A stretch of DNA of 64,000 nt from Tepidimonas ignava (GCF_004342625.1 NZ_SMAH01000013.1:33024-97023); one strand, 5' to 3'; positions 37,325-47,967 are shown, counted from the stretch's first letter. Notes: generated from the letters alone by a model not told the origin. Numbers and translations: made by a program.

Positions 37325-38757
37325 GCATGAACCTGGTGGTGCTGCTGTACCTGGTGGCCAGCGTCTGTTTCATCCAGGCGCTCAAAGGCTTGAGCCACCC
37401 GACGACCTCGATCCGCGGCAACCTCTTTGGCATGGTCGGCATGGCCATCGCCATCCTCACCACGGCGGCGCTGATCGTGGAGCTGTCGGGCGGTGGTGCC
37501 CAAGGCATGGTGTGGGTGCTGCTGGGCTTGCTGGCTGGCGGCAGCGCCGGCGCCGTCATGGCCAAGCGCGTCGAAATGACCAAGATGCCCGAGCTCGTGG
37601 CCTTCATGCACAGCATGGTGGGCCTGGCCGCGGTGTTCATCGCCATCGCCGCGGCCACCGAGCCGTACGCCTTCGGCATCGTGCAGCGTGGCGCCGATGG
37701 CAGCGTGCCGCCCATCCCGCTGGGCAACAAGGTCGAGCTGTTTTTGGGCGCGGCCATCGGCGCCATCACCTTCAGCGGCTCGGTGATCGCGTTTGGCAAG
37801 CTCTCCGGCAAGTACAAATTCCGGCTGTTTCAGGGCGCGCCGGTGGTGTTCGCCGGCCAGCACCTGCTCAACCTGGTGCTGGGGCTGGCCACGGTGGCGC
37901 TGGGCGTGGCGTACGCCGTCACCGAAAGCGCACCGGCGTTTTACCTGATGCTGGCGCTCAGCTTCGTGCTGGGGGTGCTCATCATCATCCCGATCGGTGG
38001 CGCCGACATGCCGGTGGTGGTGTCGATGCTCAACAGCTACTCCGGCTGGGCCGCGGCCGGCATCGGCTTTAGCCTCAACAACCCGATGCTGATCATCGCC
38101 GGCTCGCTGGTGGGCTCCTCGGGCGCCATCCTCAGCTACATCATGTGCAAGGCGATGAACCGCTCGTTCATCAACGTCATCCTGGGCGGCTTCGGGGCCG
38201 ACCCGGCCGCGGCGCAGGGCACGCAGCAGCAGCGCACCGTGCGCAGCGGCAGCCCGGATGACGTCGCCTTCATCCTGTCCAACGCCGAAAGCGTCATCAT
38301 CGTGCCCGGCTACGGCCTGGCGGTGGCGCGCGCGCAGCACGCCGTCAAAGAGCTGGCGCAAAAACTCACCGACAAAGGCATCAGCGTCAAGTACGCCATC
38401 CACCCGGTGGCGGGGCGCATGCCCGGGCACATGAACGTGCTGCTGGCCGAGGCCGAGGTGCCCTACGACCAGGTGTTCGAGATGGAGGACATCAACCCCG
38501 AGTTTGGGCAAACCGATGTCGCCATCGTGCTGGGCGCCAACGACGTCGTCAACCCGGCCGCGCTGCAAAAGGGCAGCCCCATCTACGGCATGCCGATTTT
38601 GGAGGCGTACAAGGCGCGCACCGTCATCGTCAACAAGCGCTCGATGGCCACCGGTTACGCCGGGCTGGACAACGAGCTCTTTTACATGGACAAGACCATG
38701 ATGGTGTTTGGTGATGCCAAGAAAGTGGTCGAAGACATCGTCAAAGCCATCGAATGA
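37321..38757 (+). CDS. pntB: NAD(P) transhydrogenase beta subunit
   Basis: The 478-residue protein has an N-terminal membrane domain of about nine helices and a C-terminal NADP-binding domain with the reversed Rossmann motif VPGYGLAVARAQH and IHPVAGRMPGHMNVLLAEA (in parts). It completes the proton channel with PntAb. Its start overlaps pntAb by 4 bases. Confidence 0.95.
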   Translation: MSMNLVVLLYLVASVCFIQALKGLSHPTTSIRGNLFGMVGMAIAILTTAALIVELSGGGAQGMVWVLLGLLAGGSAGAVMAKRVEMTKMPELVAFMHSMVGLAAVFIAIAAATEPYAFGIVQRGADGSVPPIPLGNKVELFLGAAIGAITFSGSVIAFGKLSGKYKFRLFQGAPVVFAGQHLLNLVLGLATVALGVAYAVTESAPAFYLMLALSFVLGVLIIIPIGGADMPVVVSMLNSYSGWAAAGIGFSLNNPMLIIAGSLVGSSGAILSYIMCKAMNRSFINVILGGFGADPAAAQGTQQQRTVRSGSPDDVAFILSNAESVIIVPGYGLAVARAQHAVKELAQKLTDKGISVKYAIHPVAGRMPGHMNVLLAEAEVPYDQVFEMEDINPEFGQTDVAIVLGANDVVNPAALQKGSPIYGMPILEAYKARTVIVNKRSMATGYAGLDNELFYMDKTMMVFGDAKKVVEDIVKAIE

Positions 38758-38815
38758 GGCGGCCGCCACGTCGGCCAGCCCCGCGCCCCCGACGCCAACG
38801 CCCGCGCCCCACAGC

Positions 38816-39226
38816 GTGCCAGCCGCGCCACGGCACTCCTTGGCGCGCGTGGCGCAGCTGACGCGCCAGCACGGCGCGCAGCACTTCAACTTGTTTGCCA
38901 AGGCGTTTGTCGACGAGCTGTCCCACCCCGACAACCGGGCGCCGCAGCGCCAAGCCAGCATGATCGAGCAAGAGCCCGAGCTTGTGGGCGAGCCGTGGAT
39001 CGATGCCTTGCTGGCGGGCATGGCCGAGTTCATCGCCCACCGCTCGGATCTGCGGGCGCCCGCGTGGACAGAAAAGCGCGAGCGCTTCTTGAGCACGCCC
39101 AAGTTTTGGGGTGTCAAGCCCGAGACCCGCGCGCACATGCTTTGCGAAACGCCCGGGCCGTTTCGCCGCCGCAACCTGTTTTGCGGCTACGTGTGGCTGC
39201 ACGCCAACCGATGGGACCGGCCGTGA
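38816..39226 (+). CDS. Conserved hypothetical protein next to pntB
   Basis: About 136 residues in a well conserved core: RHSLARVAQLTRQHGAQHF, then RDxxxxxEPELVGEPWIDALLAGMAEFIAHR (in parts) and ETPGPFRRRNLFCGYVW. No domain I can name; it is a compact helical protein. The start is uncertain: GTG 38816 precedes the conserved region, while the frame is open from 38708 inside pntB with a proline/alanine-rich, unlikely leader. It lies directly upstream of the rplN promoter. Confidence 0.55.
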   Translation: MPAAPRHSLARVAQLTRQHGAQHFNLFAKAFVDELSHPDNRAPQRQASMIEQEPELVGEPWIDALLAGMAEFIAHRSDLRAPAWTEKRERFLSTPKFWGVKPETRAHMLCETPGPFRRRNLFCGYVWLHANRWDRP

Positions 39227-39265
39227 GGGCCCGCCCCCGGGGCGCGCCCGGCTCGCCTGCGGTTG

Positions 39266-39294
39266 TTGACACCGCTTGGCGGGTGTGCCATAAT
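39266..39294 (+). promoter_or_regulatory. Promoter of the spc operon (rplN)
   Basis: Consensus -35 TTGACA (39266-39271), 17-base spacer and -10 CATAAT (39289-39294), the best sigma-70 promoter seen in the window. Transcription should begin about 39301, exactly where a 22-nt hairpin starts. The leader to rplN would be about 128 nt. Confidence 0.7.
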
Positions 39295-39300
39295 GCAGAG

Positions 39301-39322
39301 CTTCGCCCCGTTAGGGGTGAAG
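39301..39322 (+). other. 5'-terminal hairpin of the rplN leader
   Basis: A 9-bp stem (39301-39309 with 39314-39322, one G-U pair) closed by the tetraloop GTTA. It begins 6 nt after the -10 box, so the mRNA would start with it. It is followed by TATCTATTTTTTC, which gives a T-run 6 nt after the stem, too far for a classical terminator. The rpsL leader has a hairpin of the same size and position. Confidence 0.65.
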
Positions 39323-39428
39323 TATCTATTTTTTCTGCCCAACCAGGCGGGGCAACCTGCCGCGACGGGCCCAAGACTGATCGCCTGCGCCACGGTGGCA
39401 CAGGGATTCAAGTTGGGACGACACAATC

Positions 39429-39797
39429 ATGATCCAAACGCAAACTCGACTCGATGTTGCGGACAACACGGGCGCCAAGTCCGTGATGTGCATCAAGGTG
39501 CTGGGCGGCTCCAAGCGCCGCTACGCCAGCGTGGGCGACATCATCAAGGTCAGCATCAAGGAAGCCGCGCCGCGTGGCCGCGTCAAAAAAGGCGAGGTCT
39601 ACAACGCCGTGGTGGTGCGCACCGCCAAGGGGATCCGCCGTCCCGACGGCGCGCTCATCAAGTTCGACGGCAACGCCGCCGTGCTGCTCAACAACAAGCT
39701 GGAGCCGATCGGCACCCGCATCTTCGGCCCGGTGACGCGCGAGCTGCGTACCGAGCGCTTCATGAAGATCGTGTCCCTGGCGCCCGAAGTCCTGTAA
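39429..39797 (+). CDS. rplN: 50S ribosomal protein L14
   Basis: A 122-residue L14, recognised by [21 protein letters not shown] and the C-terminal [13 protein letters not shown]. First gene of the spc operon here; rpsQ does not precede it. Its start is 106 nt after the leader hairpin. Confidence 0.98.
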   Translation: MIQTQTRLDVADNTGAKSVMCIKVLGGSKRRYASVGDIIKVSIKEAAPRGRVKKGEVYNAVVVRTAKGIRRPDGALIKFDGNAAVLLNNKLEPIGTRIFGPVTRELRTERFMKIVSLAPEVL

Positions 39798-39807
39798 AGG
39801 AGTCGTC

Positions 39808-40128
39808 ATGAACAAGATCCGCAAGGGCGACGAGGTCATCGTCATCGCCGGCCGCGACAAGGGCAAGCGCGGCCGTGTGCTGCGTCGCGCCGACGAGCAG
39901 CGTGTCGTCGTCGAAGGCGTCAACGTGGTCAAAAAGCACGTGCGCCCCAACCCGCTCAAGGGCGTGGCCGGCGGCATCGTCGAAAAGACCATGCCGATCC
40001 ACCAGTCCAACGTGGCCATCTACAACCCGGCCACCGGCAAGGCTGACCGGGTGGGCATCAAGGTGCTGGCCGACGGCAAGAAGGTGCGCGTCTACAAGTC
40101 CAGCGGCGAAGAAATCAAGGTGGCTTGA
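39808..40128 (+). CDS. rplX: 50S ribosomal protein L24
   Basis: A 106-residue L24 with the KOW motif ([19 protein letters not shown]) at the start and [12 protein letters not shown] at the end. AAAGGAG precedes the ATG, 10 bases after rplN. Confidence 0.98.
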   Translation: MNKIRKGDEVIVIAGRDKGKRGRVLRRADEQRVVVEGVNVVKKHVRPNPLKGVAGGIVEKTMPIHQSNVAIYNPATGKADRVGIKVLADGKKVRVYKSSGEEIKVA

Positions 40129-40130
40129 CC

Positions 40131-40670
40131 ATGGCACGTTTCCAACAGCTCTACCGCGAAAAGATCGCGCCGGCGCTGCAAAAGCAGTTCGGCTACAAGT
40201 CCGTCATGGAGGTGCCGCGCATCACCAAGATCACGCTCAACATGGGTGTGGGTGAGGCGGTGGCCGACAAGAAGGTGCTCGAAAACGCCGTGGCCGACCT
40301 GACCAAGATCGCCGGTCAAAAGCCCGTCGTGACCCGTGCCCGCAAGGCCATCGCGGGGTTCAAGATCCGCGAGGGTCAGCCCATTGGCTGCATGGTCACG
40401 CTGCGCGGCGCGCGCATGTACGAATTCCTGGACCGCCTGGTGACGATCGCGCTGCCGCGTGTGCGCGACTTCCGTGGCGTGTCGGCGCGGGCCTTCGACG
40501 GCCGCGGCAACTACAACATCGGGGTCAAAGAGCAAATCATCTTCCCCGAAATCGAATACGACAAGGTCGATGCGGTGCGTGGTCTGAACATCAGCATCAC
40601 CACCACGGCCAAGACCGACGAGGAGTGCAAGGCGCTGCTCGCGGGGTTCCGTTTCCCGTTCAAGAACTGA
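40131..40670 (+). CDS. rplE: 50S ribosomal protein L5
   Basis: A 179-residue L5, with [31 protein letters not shown] and the C-terminal [19 protein letters not shown]. It binds 5S rRNA. The ATG is 2 bases after the rplX stop. Confidence 0.98.
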   Translation: MARFQQLYREKIAPALQKQFGYKSVMEVPRITKITLNMGVGEAVADKKVLENAVADLTKIAGQKPVVTRARKAIAGFKIREGQPIGCMVTLRGARMYEFLDRLVTIALPRVRDFRGVSARAFDGRGNYNIGVKEQIIFPEIEYDKVDAVRGLNISITTTAKTDEECKALLAGFRFPFKN

Positions 40671-40678
40671 GGTGTGCC

Positions 40679-40984
40679 GTGGCCAAGCAAGCTTTGCTTC
40701 AGCGTGAACTCAAGCGCGACCGCCTGGTTGCCAAGTTCGCCAACAAGTACAACGAGTTGAAAGCCATCGCCAAGGACGCCAAGCGCACCCCCGAGGAGCG
40801 TGACGCGGCCCGTGCGGCGCTGCAAAAGCTGCCGCGCAACGCCAACCCGACGCGCCAGCGCAACCGTTGCGGCATCACCGGTCGTCCGCGCGGCACGTTC
40901 CGCCAGTTCGGTCTGGCCCGTACCAAGATTCGCGAACTGGCCTTTGCCGGCGAGATTCCCGGCGTGATCAAGGCCAGCTGGTAA
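40679..40984 (+). CDS. rpsN: 30S ribosomal protein S14 (zinc-independent form)
   Basis: A 101-residue S14 starting at GTG 40679, with [27 protein letters not shown] in parts. The long form without the CxxC zinc motif, like that of E. coli. Confidence 0.97.
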   Translation: MAKQALLQRELKRDRLVAKFANKYNELKAIAKDAKRTPEERDAARAALQKLPRNANPTRQRNRCGITGRPRGTFRQFGLARTKIRELAFAGEIPGVIKASW

Positions 40985-41004
40985 GGCGCGAAGGAGAACC
41001 CCAA

Positions 41005-41400
41005 ATGAGCATGAGTGATCCGATCGCCGACATGCTGACCCGCATCCGCAACGCCCAGATGGTCGAAAAGGCCTCGGTGACGATGCCGGCGTCCAAGCTG
41101 AAGACCGCCATTGCGCAGGTGCTGAAGGACGAGGGTTACATCGACGGCTTCCAGATCAAGGAGCAAGGCGGCAAGAAAGAGCTCGAAATCGCGCTCAAGT
41201 ACTACGCCGGCCGTCCCGTGATTGAGCGCATCGAGCGCGTCAGCCGTCCGGGCCTGCGCGTGTACCGCGGCGCCAAGGACATCCCGCAGGTCATGAACGG
41301 CCTGGGTGTGGCCATCGTCACCACCCCGAAGGGCGTGATGACCGACCGCAAGGCGCGCGCCGCCGGTGTCGGTGGCGAAGTGCTGTGCTACGTGGCCTGA
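41005..41400 (+). CDS. rpsH: 30S ribosomal protein S8
   Basis: A 131-residue S8 with [18 protein letters not shown] and GGEVLCYVA at the end. S8 is the translational autoregulator of the spc operon in E. coli. AAGGAG is 9 bases upstream. Confidence 0.98.
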   Translation: MSMSDPIADMLTRIRNAQMVEKASVTMPASKLKTAIAQVLKDEGYIDGFQIKEQGGKKELEIALKYYAGRPVIERIERVSRPGLRVYRGAKDIPQVMNGLGVAIVTTPKGVMTDRKARAAGVGGEVLCYVA

Positions 41401-41425
41401 TGCGCGGCAGGAAGGAGCAAGACAG

Positions 41426-41959
41426 ATGTCTCGTGTAGCAAAAGCCGCCGTCACCATCCCCCAAGGGGTCGAGGTGGCCATCGGTGCCGACAGCATCCAG
41501 GTCAAGGGCGCGCTGGGCGCGCTGAGCCTGCCGTTGAACCCGCGCGTCAAGGTGGCGCAAGACGGCGGCAAGCTCACCTTCGCCCCGGTGGACGCCACGC
41601 GCGAAGCCGATGCCCTCAGCGGCACGGTGCGCCAGTTGGTCAACAACATGGTCGTCGGCGTCAGCAAGGGCTTTGAGCGCAAGCTGACGCTGGTGGGCGT
41701 GGGCTACAAGGCCGCGGCCCAGGGCAACAAGCTCAACATCAGCGTCGGGTTTTCCCACCCGGTCGAGATGGTGATGCCCGAAGGCATCAAGGTCGAGACG
41801 CCGACGCCGACCGAAATCCTCATCAAGGGCGCCGACCGCCAGCGTGTCGGTCAGGTGGCCGCCGAGGTCCGTGCGGTGCGTCCGCCCGAGCCCTACAAGG
41901 GCAAGGGCATCCGCTATGCGGATGAAACGGTCGTCATCAAAGAGACCAAGAAGAAATAA
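41426..41959 (+). CDS. rplF: 50S ribosomal protein L6
   Basis: A 177-residue L6 with [16 protein letters not shown] and the [14 protein letters not shown] signature. AAGGAG is 8 bases before the ATG. Confidence 0.98.
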   Translation: MSRVAKAAVTIPQGVEVAIGADSIQVKGALGALSLPLNPRVKVAQDGGKLTFAPVDATREADALSGTVRQLVNNMVVGVSKGFERKLTLVGVGYKAAAQGNKLNISVGFSHPVEMVMPEGIKVETPTPTEILIKGADRQRVGQVAAEVRAVRPPEPYKGKGIRYADETVVIKETKKK

Positions 41960-41970
41960 GGAGCGCGCAC

Positions 41971-42336
41971 ATGTTGAACAAGAAGGAACAGCGTCTGCGT
42001 CGCGCCCGCCAAACCCGCGTGCGCATCGCGCTGCAGGGCGCCGTGCGCCTGCAGGTGCACCGCACCAACCTGCACATCTACGCCAACATCATTTCGCCGG
42101 ACGGCAGCCGTGTGCTGGCGTCGGCCTCGACGCTGGAGCCCGAAGTGCGCGCCCAGTTGGGTGGCCACGGCAAGGGCGGCAATGTGGCGGCGGCGGCCAT
42201 CATCGGCAAGCGCATCGCCGAAAAGGCGCGTGCGGCCGGCATCGAAAAGGTCGCGTTCGACCGCTCGGGCTTCAAGTACCACGGTCGCGTCAAGGCCTTG
42301 GCCGAAGCGGCGCGTGAAGGCGGCCTGCAGTTCTGA
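41971..42336 (+). CDS. rplR: 50S ribosomal protein L18
   Basis: A 121-residue L18 with the basic N-terminus [26 protein letters not shown] and the C-terminal [15 protein letters not shown]. Binds 5S rRNA with L5. Confidence 0.98.
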   Translation: MLNKKEQRLRRARQTRVRIALQGAVRLQVHRTNLHIYANIISPDGSRVLASASTLEPEVRAQLGGHGKGGNVAAAAIIGKRIAEKARAAGIEKVAFDRSGFKYHGRVKALAEAAREGGLQF

Positions 42337-42353
42337 CGGATCGGGTGACGCAA

Positions 42354-42875
42354 ATGGCAAAAATGCAAGCAAACGTCAAAACCGAAGGCAACGACGACGG
42401 CCTGCGGGAAAAGATGATCGCGGTCAACCGCGTGACCAAGGTGGTCAAGGGCGGCCGCATCATGGCCTTTGCGGCGCTCACCGTGGTGGGCGACGGCGAT
42501 GGCCGCATCGGTATGGGCAAGGGCAAGGCGCGTGAAGTGCCCTCGGCGGTGCAAAAGGCGATGGACGAAGCCCGCCGCTCGATGTTCAAGGTGTCGCTCA
42601 AAAACGGCACCCTGCACCACGAGGTGGTCGGCGAGCACGGCGCGTCGCGCGTGATCATGATGCCCGCGCCCAAGGGGACCGGCATCATCGCCGGCGGCCC
42701 GATGCGTGCGGTGTTCGAGGTCATGGGCATCACCGACATCGTGGCCAAGAGCCACGGCTCGACCAACCCGTACAACCTGGTGCGCGCGACGCTGGACGCG
42801 CTGCGCAAGTCCACGACGCCGGCCGAAGTGGCTGCCAAGCGCGGCAAGTCGGTCGAAGAGCTCGTGGGCGCCTGA
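42354..42875 (+). CDS. rpsE: 30S ribosomal protein S5
   Basis: A 173-residue S5 with [37 protein letters not shown] (in parts) and [16 protein letters not shown]. An in-frame GTG at 42345 is an alternative start; ATG 42354 fits homologues. Confidence 0.98.
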   Translation: MAKMQANVKTEGNDDGLREKMIAVNRVTKVVKGGRIMAFAALTVVGDGDGRIGMGKGKAREVPSAVQKAMDEARRSMFKVSLKNGTLHHEVVGEHGASRVIMMPAPKGTGIIAGGPMRAVFEVMGITDIVAKSHGSTNPYNLVRATLDALRKSTTPAEVAAKRGKSVEELVGA

Positions 42876-42891
42876 CCACAGGGGACATGCG

Positions 42892-43077
42892 ATGACGACG
42901 ACCACCAACACCGTCAAGGTCAAGCTGGTGCGCAGCCCCATCGGCTGCAAGGAAAGCCACCGCGCCACGGTGCGCGGGCTGGGTCTGCGCAAGCTGGGCA
43001 GCGTGCGCGAACTGCAGGACACCCCTGCGGTGCGCGGCATGATCAACAAGGTGAGCTACCTGGTGCAGGTGCTCTGA
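42892..43077 (+). CDS. rpmD: 50S ribosomal protein L30
   Basis: A 61-residue L30 with [25 protein letters not shown] (in parts) and [12 protein letters not shown]. Length and position between rpsE and rplO are standard. Confidence 0.98.
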   Translation: MTTTTNTVKVKLVRSPIGCKESHRATVRGLGLRKLGSVRELQDTPAVRGMINKVSYLVQVL

Positions 43078-43093
43078 GAACCGGAGTGTCGTG

Positions 43094-43525
43094 ATGGAAC
43101 TCAACACCCTCAAGCCCGCAGCGGGTGCCAAAAAGCCGCGCCGCCGCGTGGGGCGCGGTATCGGCTCCGGGCTGGGCAAGACCGCCGGGCGCGGTCACAA
43201 AGGCCAAAAGTCGCGTTCGGGCGGCTACCACAAGGTCGGCTTCGAAGGCGGTCAAATGCCGCTGCAGCGCCGGCTGCCCAAGCGCGGCTTCAAGTCGCCG
43301 ACGCTGAAGTTCAACGCCGAGGTCACGCTGGCCGACCTGCAGGCGCTGGGCAAGTCCGAAGTGGACATGCTCACGCTCAAGCAAGCGGGGCTGGTGCCGC
43401 TGCTGGCGCGCAAGGTCAAGGTCATCAAGACCGGCGAGCTCAGCATCGCGGTCAAGTTGAACGGTGTGGCGGCCACCGCCGGCGCCAAGGCGGCCATCGA
43501 GGCCGCCGGCGGCAGCGTGGCCTGA
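43094..43525 (+). CDS. rplO: 50S ribosomal protein L15
   Basis: A 143-residue L15 with [40 protein letters not shown] and [20 protein letters not shown] 43094 is preferred to GTG 43091 because GGAG lies 7 bases upstream. Confidence 0.97.
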   Translation: MELNTLKPAAGAKKPRRRVGRGIGSGLGKTAGRGHKGQKSRSGGYHKVGFEGGQMPLQRRLPKRGFKSPTLKFNAEVTLADLQALGKSEVDMLTLKQAGLVPLLARKVKVIKTGELSIAVKLNGVAATAGAKAAIEAAGGSVA

Positions 43526-43554
43526 GCCACGACACACGGTAAGCGGGGACGCGC

Positions 43555-44871
43555 GTGGCGACCAACGCAACCACTCTGGCCAAGACCGGCAAGTACGGTG
43601 ACCTGGCGCGCCGGGTGTGGTTCCTGATCGGGGCCTTGGTGGTCTACCGTATCGGGGCCCACATCCCGGTGCCGGGCATCGACCCGGTGCAGCTCGAGCA
43701 GCTCTTCAAAGGGCAGCAGGGCGGCATCCTGAGCCTGTTCAACATGTTCTCGGGCGGAGCGCTGTCGCGCTTCACGGTGTTTGCGCTCGGGATCATGCCG
43801 TACATCTCGGCGTCGATCATCATGCAGTTGATGACCTACGTCGTGCCGGCGTTCGAGCAGCTCAAGAAGGAAGGCGAGGCCGGGCGGCGCAAGATCACCC
43901 AGTACACGCGCTACGGCACGGTGGCGCTGGCGCTGTTTCAGGCGCTGGGCATCGCGCTGGCGCTGGAGGGCTCGCCCGGTCTGGTGATCAACCCGGGTTT
44001 CGGTTTCCGCTTCACGGCGGTGGTCAGCCTGGTGGCGGGGACGATGTTCCTGATGTGGCTGGGCGAGCAGATCACCGAGCGCGGTCTGGGCAACGGGATT
44101 TCGATCCTGATCTTCGCCGGTATCGCGGCGGGGTTGCCCAACGCCATCGGCGGTTTGCTGGAGCTGGTGCGCACCGGCGCCATGAGCATCCTGGTGGCCA
44201 TCTTCATCGTCGCGCTGGTGGTGCTGGTGACCTACGGCGTGGTGTTCGTTGAGCGCGGGCAGCGCAAGATTCTGGTCAACTACGCGCGCCGCCAGGTCGG
44301 CAACCGCGTCTACGGGGGCCAGTCCTCGCACCTGCCGCTCAAGCTCAACATGGCCGGGGTGATTCCGCCGATCTTTGCGTCGTCGATCATCCTGTTGCCC
44401 TCCACGCTGGTGAGCTGGGTGTCCACCGGTGACAGCATGCGTTGGCTGCGCGACATCGCCGCCGCGCTGTCGCCGGGGCAGCCGATCTACGTGGCGTTGT
44501 ACGCCGCCGCGATCGTGTTCTTCTGCTTCTTTTACACGGCGCTGGTGTTCAACAGCCGCGAGACGGCCGACAACCTGAAAAAGAGCGGCGCGTTCGTGCC
44601 GGGCATCCGTCCGGGCGAACAGACGGCTCGCTACATCGACCGCATCCTGCTGCGGCTGACCTTCGTCGGTGCGATCTACATCACGTTGGTGTGCCTGCTG
44701 CCGGAGTTTCTGATCCTCAAGTACAACGTGCCGTTTTACTTCGGCGGCACGTCGCTGTTGATCATCGTGGTGGTCACCATGGACTTCATGGCCCAGGTGC
44801 AAAACTACATGATGTCGCAGCAGTACGAATCGTTGTTGAAGAAGGCCTCGTTCAAGGCCACGGGTGCATAA
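43555..44871 (+). CDS. secY: Protein translocase subunit SecY
   Basis: A 438-residue SecY with ten membrane helices, [32 protein letters not shown] and [20 protein letters not shown] (in parts). It forms the Sec channel with SecE and SecG. GTG start, 29 bases after rplO. Confidence 0.97.
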   Translation: MATNATTLAKTGKYGDLARRVWFLIGALVVYRIGAHIPVPGIDPVQLEQLFKGQQGGILSLFNMFSGGALSRFTVFALGIMPYISASIIMQLMTYVVPAFEQLKKEGEAGRRKITQYTRYGTVALALFQALGIALALEGSPGLVINPGFGFRFTAVVSLVAGTMFLMWLGEQITERGLGNGISILIFAGIAAGLPNAIGGLLELVRTGAMSILVAIFIVALVVLVTYGVVFVERGQRKILVNYARRQVGNRVYGGQSSHLPLKLNMAGVIPPIFASSIILLPSTLVSWVSTGDSMRWLRDIAAALSPGQPIYVALYAAAIVFFCFFYTALVFNSRETADNLKKSGAFVPGIRPGEQTARYIDRILLRLTFVGAIYITLVCLLPEFLILKYNVPFYFGGTSLLIIVVVTMDFMAQVQNYMMSQQYESLLKKASFKATGA

Positions 44872-44875
44872 AGAC

Positions 44876-45094
44876 ATGGCGAAGGACGATGTCATTGAAA
44901 TGCAGGGCGAGGTGATCGAAAACCTGCCCAACGCGACGTTTCGCGTGCGGCTGGAAAACGGTCACGTCGTGCTCGGGCACATCTCGGGCAAGATGCGCAT
45001 GCACTACATCCGCATCCTGCCGGGCGACAAGGTCAAGGTGGAGCTGACGCCCTACGACCTGTCGCGCGCCCGCATCGTCTTCCGCGCCAAGTAA
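44876..45094 (+). CDS. infA: Translation initiation factor IF-1
   Basis: A 72-residue OB-fold IF-1 with [19 protein letters not shown] and [18 protein letters not shown]. It starts 4 bases after secY and lies inside the operon, a common betaproteobacterial position. Confidence 0.98.
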   Translation: MAKDDVIEMQGEVIENLPNATFRVRLENGHVVLGHISGKMRMHYIRILPGDKVKVELTPYDLSRARIVFRAK

Positions 45095-45128
45095 GGCGGC
45101 GCCCACCCCGTCACAAGGAGAAACCACC

Positions 45129-45242
45129 ATGCGCGTTTCGGCTTCCGTCAAGAAAATGTGCCGCAACTGCAAGATCATCCGCCGCCACGGCGTGGTGCGC
45201 GTGATCTGCAGCGACCCGCGTCACAAGCAGCGTCAAGGCTGA
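45129..45242 (+). CDS. rpmJ: 50S ribosomal protein L36
   Basis: A 37-residue protein too short for usual gene callers: [19 protein letters not shown], then [15 protein letters not shown]. Zinc ligands Cys11, Cys14, Cys27 and His32 are all present (the C+ form). AAGGAG about 8 bases upstream. It ends 17 bases before rpsM. Confidence 0.97.
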   Translation: MRVSASVKKMCRNCKIIRRHGVVRVICSDPRHKQRQG

Positions 45243-45259
45243 GTTTTGCGAGGACCATC

Positions 45260-45625
45260 ATGGCACGTATCGCCGGTATCAACATTCCGCCGCACAAGCA
45301 CACCGAGATCGGCCTGACCGCCATCTACGGCATCGGGCGCACCCGCGCGCGTCAGATTTGCGACGCCTGTGGCATTCCGTACTCCAAGAAGGTCAAGGAC
45401 CTCACCGACGCCGAGCTGGAAAAAATCCGCGAACAGGTCGGCCAGTTCACCATCGAGGGTGACCTGCGCCGCGAGGTGACGATGAACATCAAGCGTTTGA
45501 TGGACATCGGCTGCTACCGCGGCTTCCGTCACCGCCGTGGTCTGCCGGTGCGCGGCCAGCGCACCAAGACCAACGCGCGCACGCGCAAGGGCCCGCGCCG
45601 TGCCGCCCAGCCGCTGAAGAAGTAA
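45260..45625 (+). CDS. rpsM: 30S ribosomal protein S13
   Basis: A 121-residue S13 with [20 protein letters not shown] and the C-terminal [17 protein letters not shown]. First gene of the alpha-operon segment, contiguous with the spc genes. Confidence 0.98.
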   Translation: MARIAGINIPPHKHTEIGLTAIYGIGRTRARQICDACGIPYSKKVKDLTDAELEKIREQVGQFTIEGDLRREVTMNIKRLMDIGCYRGFRHRRGLPVRGQRTKTNARTRKGPRRAAQPLKK

Positions 45626-45643
45626 TCCCATCCAAGGACAGTC

Positions 45644-46048
45644 ATGGCCAAAGCTCCTACCGCCAACGCCGCGGCGCGCGTGCGCAAAAAAGTCCGCAAG
45701 AACATCGCGGACGGCGTCGCGCACGTGCACGCCTCGTTCAACAACACCATCATCACCATCACCGACCGCCAGGGCAACGCGATCGCGTGGTCGTCGGCCG
45801 GTGGCCAGGGTTTCAAGGGCTCGCGCAAGTCCACGCCGTTTGCCGCCCAGGTGGCTGCCGAAGCCGCCGGCCGCGCGGCGATGGAGCAGGGCATCAAGAA
45901 CCTGGACGTCGAGATCAAGGGCCCGGGTCCGGGGCGTGAGTCGTCGGTGCGCGCGCTGGGTGCGCTGGGCATCCGCATCACGTCGATTTCCGACGTGACG
46001 CCGATCCCCCACAACGGCTGCCGCCCGCCCAAGCGCCGCCGAATCTGA
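45644..46048 (+). CDS. rpsK: 30S ribosomal protein S11
   Basis: A 134-residue S11 with [19 protein letters not shown] and [17 protein letters not shown]. Followed by a 198-base gap before rpsD that holds promoter-like and hairpin elements. Confidence 0.98.
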   Translation: MAKAPTANAAARVRKKVRKNIADGVAHVHASFNNTIITITDRQGNAIAWSSAGGQGFKGSRKSTPFAAQVAAEAAGRAAMEQGIKNLDVEIKGPGPGRESSVRALGALGIRITSISDVTPIPHNGCRPPKRRRI

Positions 46049-46083
46049 GGCGCGTGCTCGCCCCACCAGGCGCGTTTTCGGGC

Positions 46084-46136
46084 TATAATTTGCGGTTCGA
46101 TTCAGTCGAGCGAGGGCGCAGCCATGCCTTCGCTCG
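46084..46136 (+). promoter_or_regulatory. Internal promoter and leader hairpin ahead of rpsD
   Basis: A perfect -10 TATAAT (46084-46089) without a clear -35 at 17 bases lies 36 bases after rpsK. From about 18 bases after it an 11-bp stem with one G-U pair (46107-46117 with 46126-46136) forms, followed by GTTTTGAGG at 46142. The hairpin could attenuate or terminate upstream transcription and regulate rpsD, which in E. coli encodes the repressor of this operon. Confidence 0.4.
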
Positions 46137-46246
46137 CTGCGCAGTTTTGAGGACCACCGCCAGCGCAGGCGCCCCGGCATGGGTAAGCCCACCGGCGCTG
46201 GCTCCCGCGGCAAACGTTGGCCGCGGCAGTTAGGAAAGGACAACCA

Positions 46247-46870
46247 GTGGCACGTTACCTCGGCCCCAAGGCCAAACTCGCTCGCCGTGAAGGCACCGAC
46301 CTGTTCCTGAAGAGCGCGCGCCGCTCGATCAGCGACAAAGCCAAATTCGACACCAAGCCCGGCCAGCACGGCCGCACCTCGGGTGCGCGCACGTCCGACT
46401 TCGGCTTGCAGTTGCGTGAAAAGCAAAAGGTCAAGCGCATGTACGGCGTGCTGGAGCGTCAGTTCCGCCGCTACTTCGCCGAAGCCGACCGCCGTCGGGG
46501 CAACACCGGCACCAACCTGTTGGCGATTCTGGAGTCCCGTCTGGACAACGTGGTGTACCGCATGGGCTTTGCCTCCACGCGTGCCGAGGCGCGTCAGCTG
46601 GTGTCGCACAAGGCCATCGCGGTCAACGGGCAAACGGTCAACATCCCGTCGTACCTGGTCAAGCCGGGCGACGTGGTGGCGGTGCGCGAAAAGGCGCGCA
46701 ACCAGACCCGCGTCAAGGAAGCGCTGGAGCTGGCCAAGCAGATCGGCTTCCCGGCGTGGGTTGAGGTCGCGGCCGACAAGTGCGAAGGTGTGTTCAAGAA
46801 GGTGCCGGACCGCGATGAGTTCGGCGCCGACATCAACGAATCGCTGATCGTCGAGCTGTACTCGCGTTGA
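46247..46870 (+). CDS. rpsD: 30S ribosomal protein S4
   Basis: A 207-residue S4 with [18 protein letters not shown], the S4 RNA-binding motif ([25 protein letters not shown] in parts) and the C-terminal [16 protein letters not shown] start with AGGAAAGGA upstream. Confidence 0.98.
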   Translation: MARYLGPKAKLARREGTDLFLKSARRSISDKAKFDTKPGQHGRTSGARTSDFGLQLREKQKVKRMYGVLERQFRRYFAEADRRRGNTGTNLLAILESRLDNVVYRMGFASTRAEARQLVSHKAIAVNGQTVNIPSYLVKPGDVVAVREKARNQTRVKEALELAKQIGFPAWVEVAADKCEGVFKKVPDRDEFGADINESLIVELYSR

Positions 46871-46893
46871 TCGGGCGTGCGCCATTGAAATGA

Positions 46894-46922
46894 CCCGGGT
46901 CCTGCCGCTGGCGGGGTCCGGG
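46894..46922 (+). terminator. Terminator-like hairpin between rpsD and rpoA
   Basis: A 13-bp stem rich in G-C with three G-U pairs (46894-46906 with 46910-46922) and a 3-base loop, followed by ATTTTG. The short T-run suggests partial termination, perhaps tuning rpoA relative to rpsD. Confidence 0.45.
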
Positions 46923-46980
46923 ATTTTGTGCTCCATCGGCCTCGTTCGGCCCATGGGCCGGGGTATGGAAGGAAGTCCGA

Positions 46981-47967
46981 ATGCTGAATAACCTGCTCAA
47001 ACCCAAGACCATCCACGTCGAGCGCACGGGCGCCAACCGCGCCGAGGTGACGCTGGAGCCCTTCGAGCGGGGCTACGGGCACACGCTGGGCAACGCCCTG
47101 CGCCGTGTGCTGCTGTCGTCGATGGTCGGGCACGCGCCGACCGAGGTCACGATCGCCGGTGTGCTGCACGAGTTCTCGACCATCGACGGCGTGCAAGAGG
47201 ACGTGGTGCACATCCTGCTCAACCTCAAAGGCGTGGTGTTCAAGCTGCACAACCGTGACGAGGTCACGCTGAGCCTGCGCAAGGAAGGCGAAGGCGTGGT
47301 GCGGGCGTCCGACATCCAGACGCCGCACGACGTTGAAATCCTCAACCCCGACCACGTCATCGCGACGCTGGCGCCCGGCGCCAAGCTGGACATGCAGATC
47401 AAGGTCGAAAAGGGCCGCGGTTACGTGCCGGGCAACGTGCGCAAGGGCGACGAGCACCGCAACAGCATCGGCCGCATCGTGCTCGACGCGTCGTTTTCGC
47501 CGATCAAGCGCGTCAGCTACGCGGTGGAAAACGCACGTGTGGAGCAGCGCACCGACCTGGACAAGCTGGTGCTGGACATCGAGACCAACGGCACCATCGG
47601 GCCGGAGGAAGCGGTGCGCGCCGCGGCCAAGATCCTGGTGGAGCAACTGTCGGTGTTCGCCCAGCTCGAAGGCGGCACGGCGTTCGACAGCGGCACGCCC
47701 GCCAAGGCCGGCACGCCCGCGTTCGACCCGATCCTGCTGCGTCCGGTGGACGAGCTTGAGCTCACCGTGCGCTCGGCCAACTGCCTCAAGGCCGAGAACA
47801 TCTACTACATCGGTGACCTGATCCAGCGCACCGAAAACGAGCTGCTCAAGACCCCCAACCTGGGTCGCAAGTCGCTCAACGAGATCAAGGAAGTGCTGGC
47901 GTCGCGCGGCCTGACGCTGGGCATGAAGCTGGAAAACTGGCCCCCCGCCGGGCTGGAAAAACACTGA
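46981..47967 (+). CDS. rpoA: RNA polymerase alpha subunit
   Basis: A 328-residue alpha subunit with [18 protein letters not shown], an assembly N-terminal domain to about 235 and a C-terminal domain ([36 protein letters not shown] in parts) that contacts UP elements and activators. Start ATG 46981 with GGAAGGAAG upstream. Confidence 0.98.
   Translation: MLNNLLKPKTIHVERTGANRAEVTLEPFERGYGHTLGNALRRVLLSSMVGHAPTEVTIAGVLHEFSTIDGVQEDVVHILLNLKGVVFKLHNRDEVTLSLRKEGEGVVRASDIQTPHDVEILNPDHVIATLAPGAKLDMQIKVEKGRGYVPGNVRKGDEHRNSIGRIVLDASFSPIKRVSYAVENARVEQRTDLDKLVLDIETNGTIGPEEAVRAAAKILVEQLSVFAQLEGGTAFDSGTPAKAGTPAFDPILLRPVDELELTVRSANCLKAENIYYIGDLIQRTENELLKTPNLGRKSLNEIKEVLASRGLTLGMKLENWPPAGLEKH

Noticed and set aside
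39301..39334. rplN leader hairpin as an intrinsic terminator
   Set aside because: The T-run starts 6 nt after the stem and the hairpin lies at the transcript's start, which would abolish expression of the whole spc operon.
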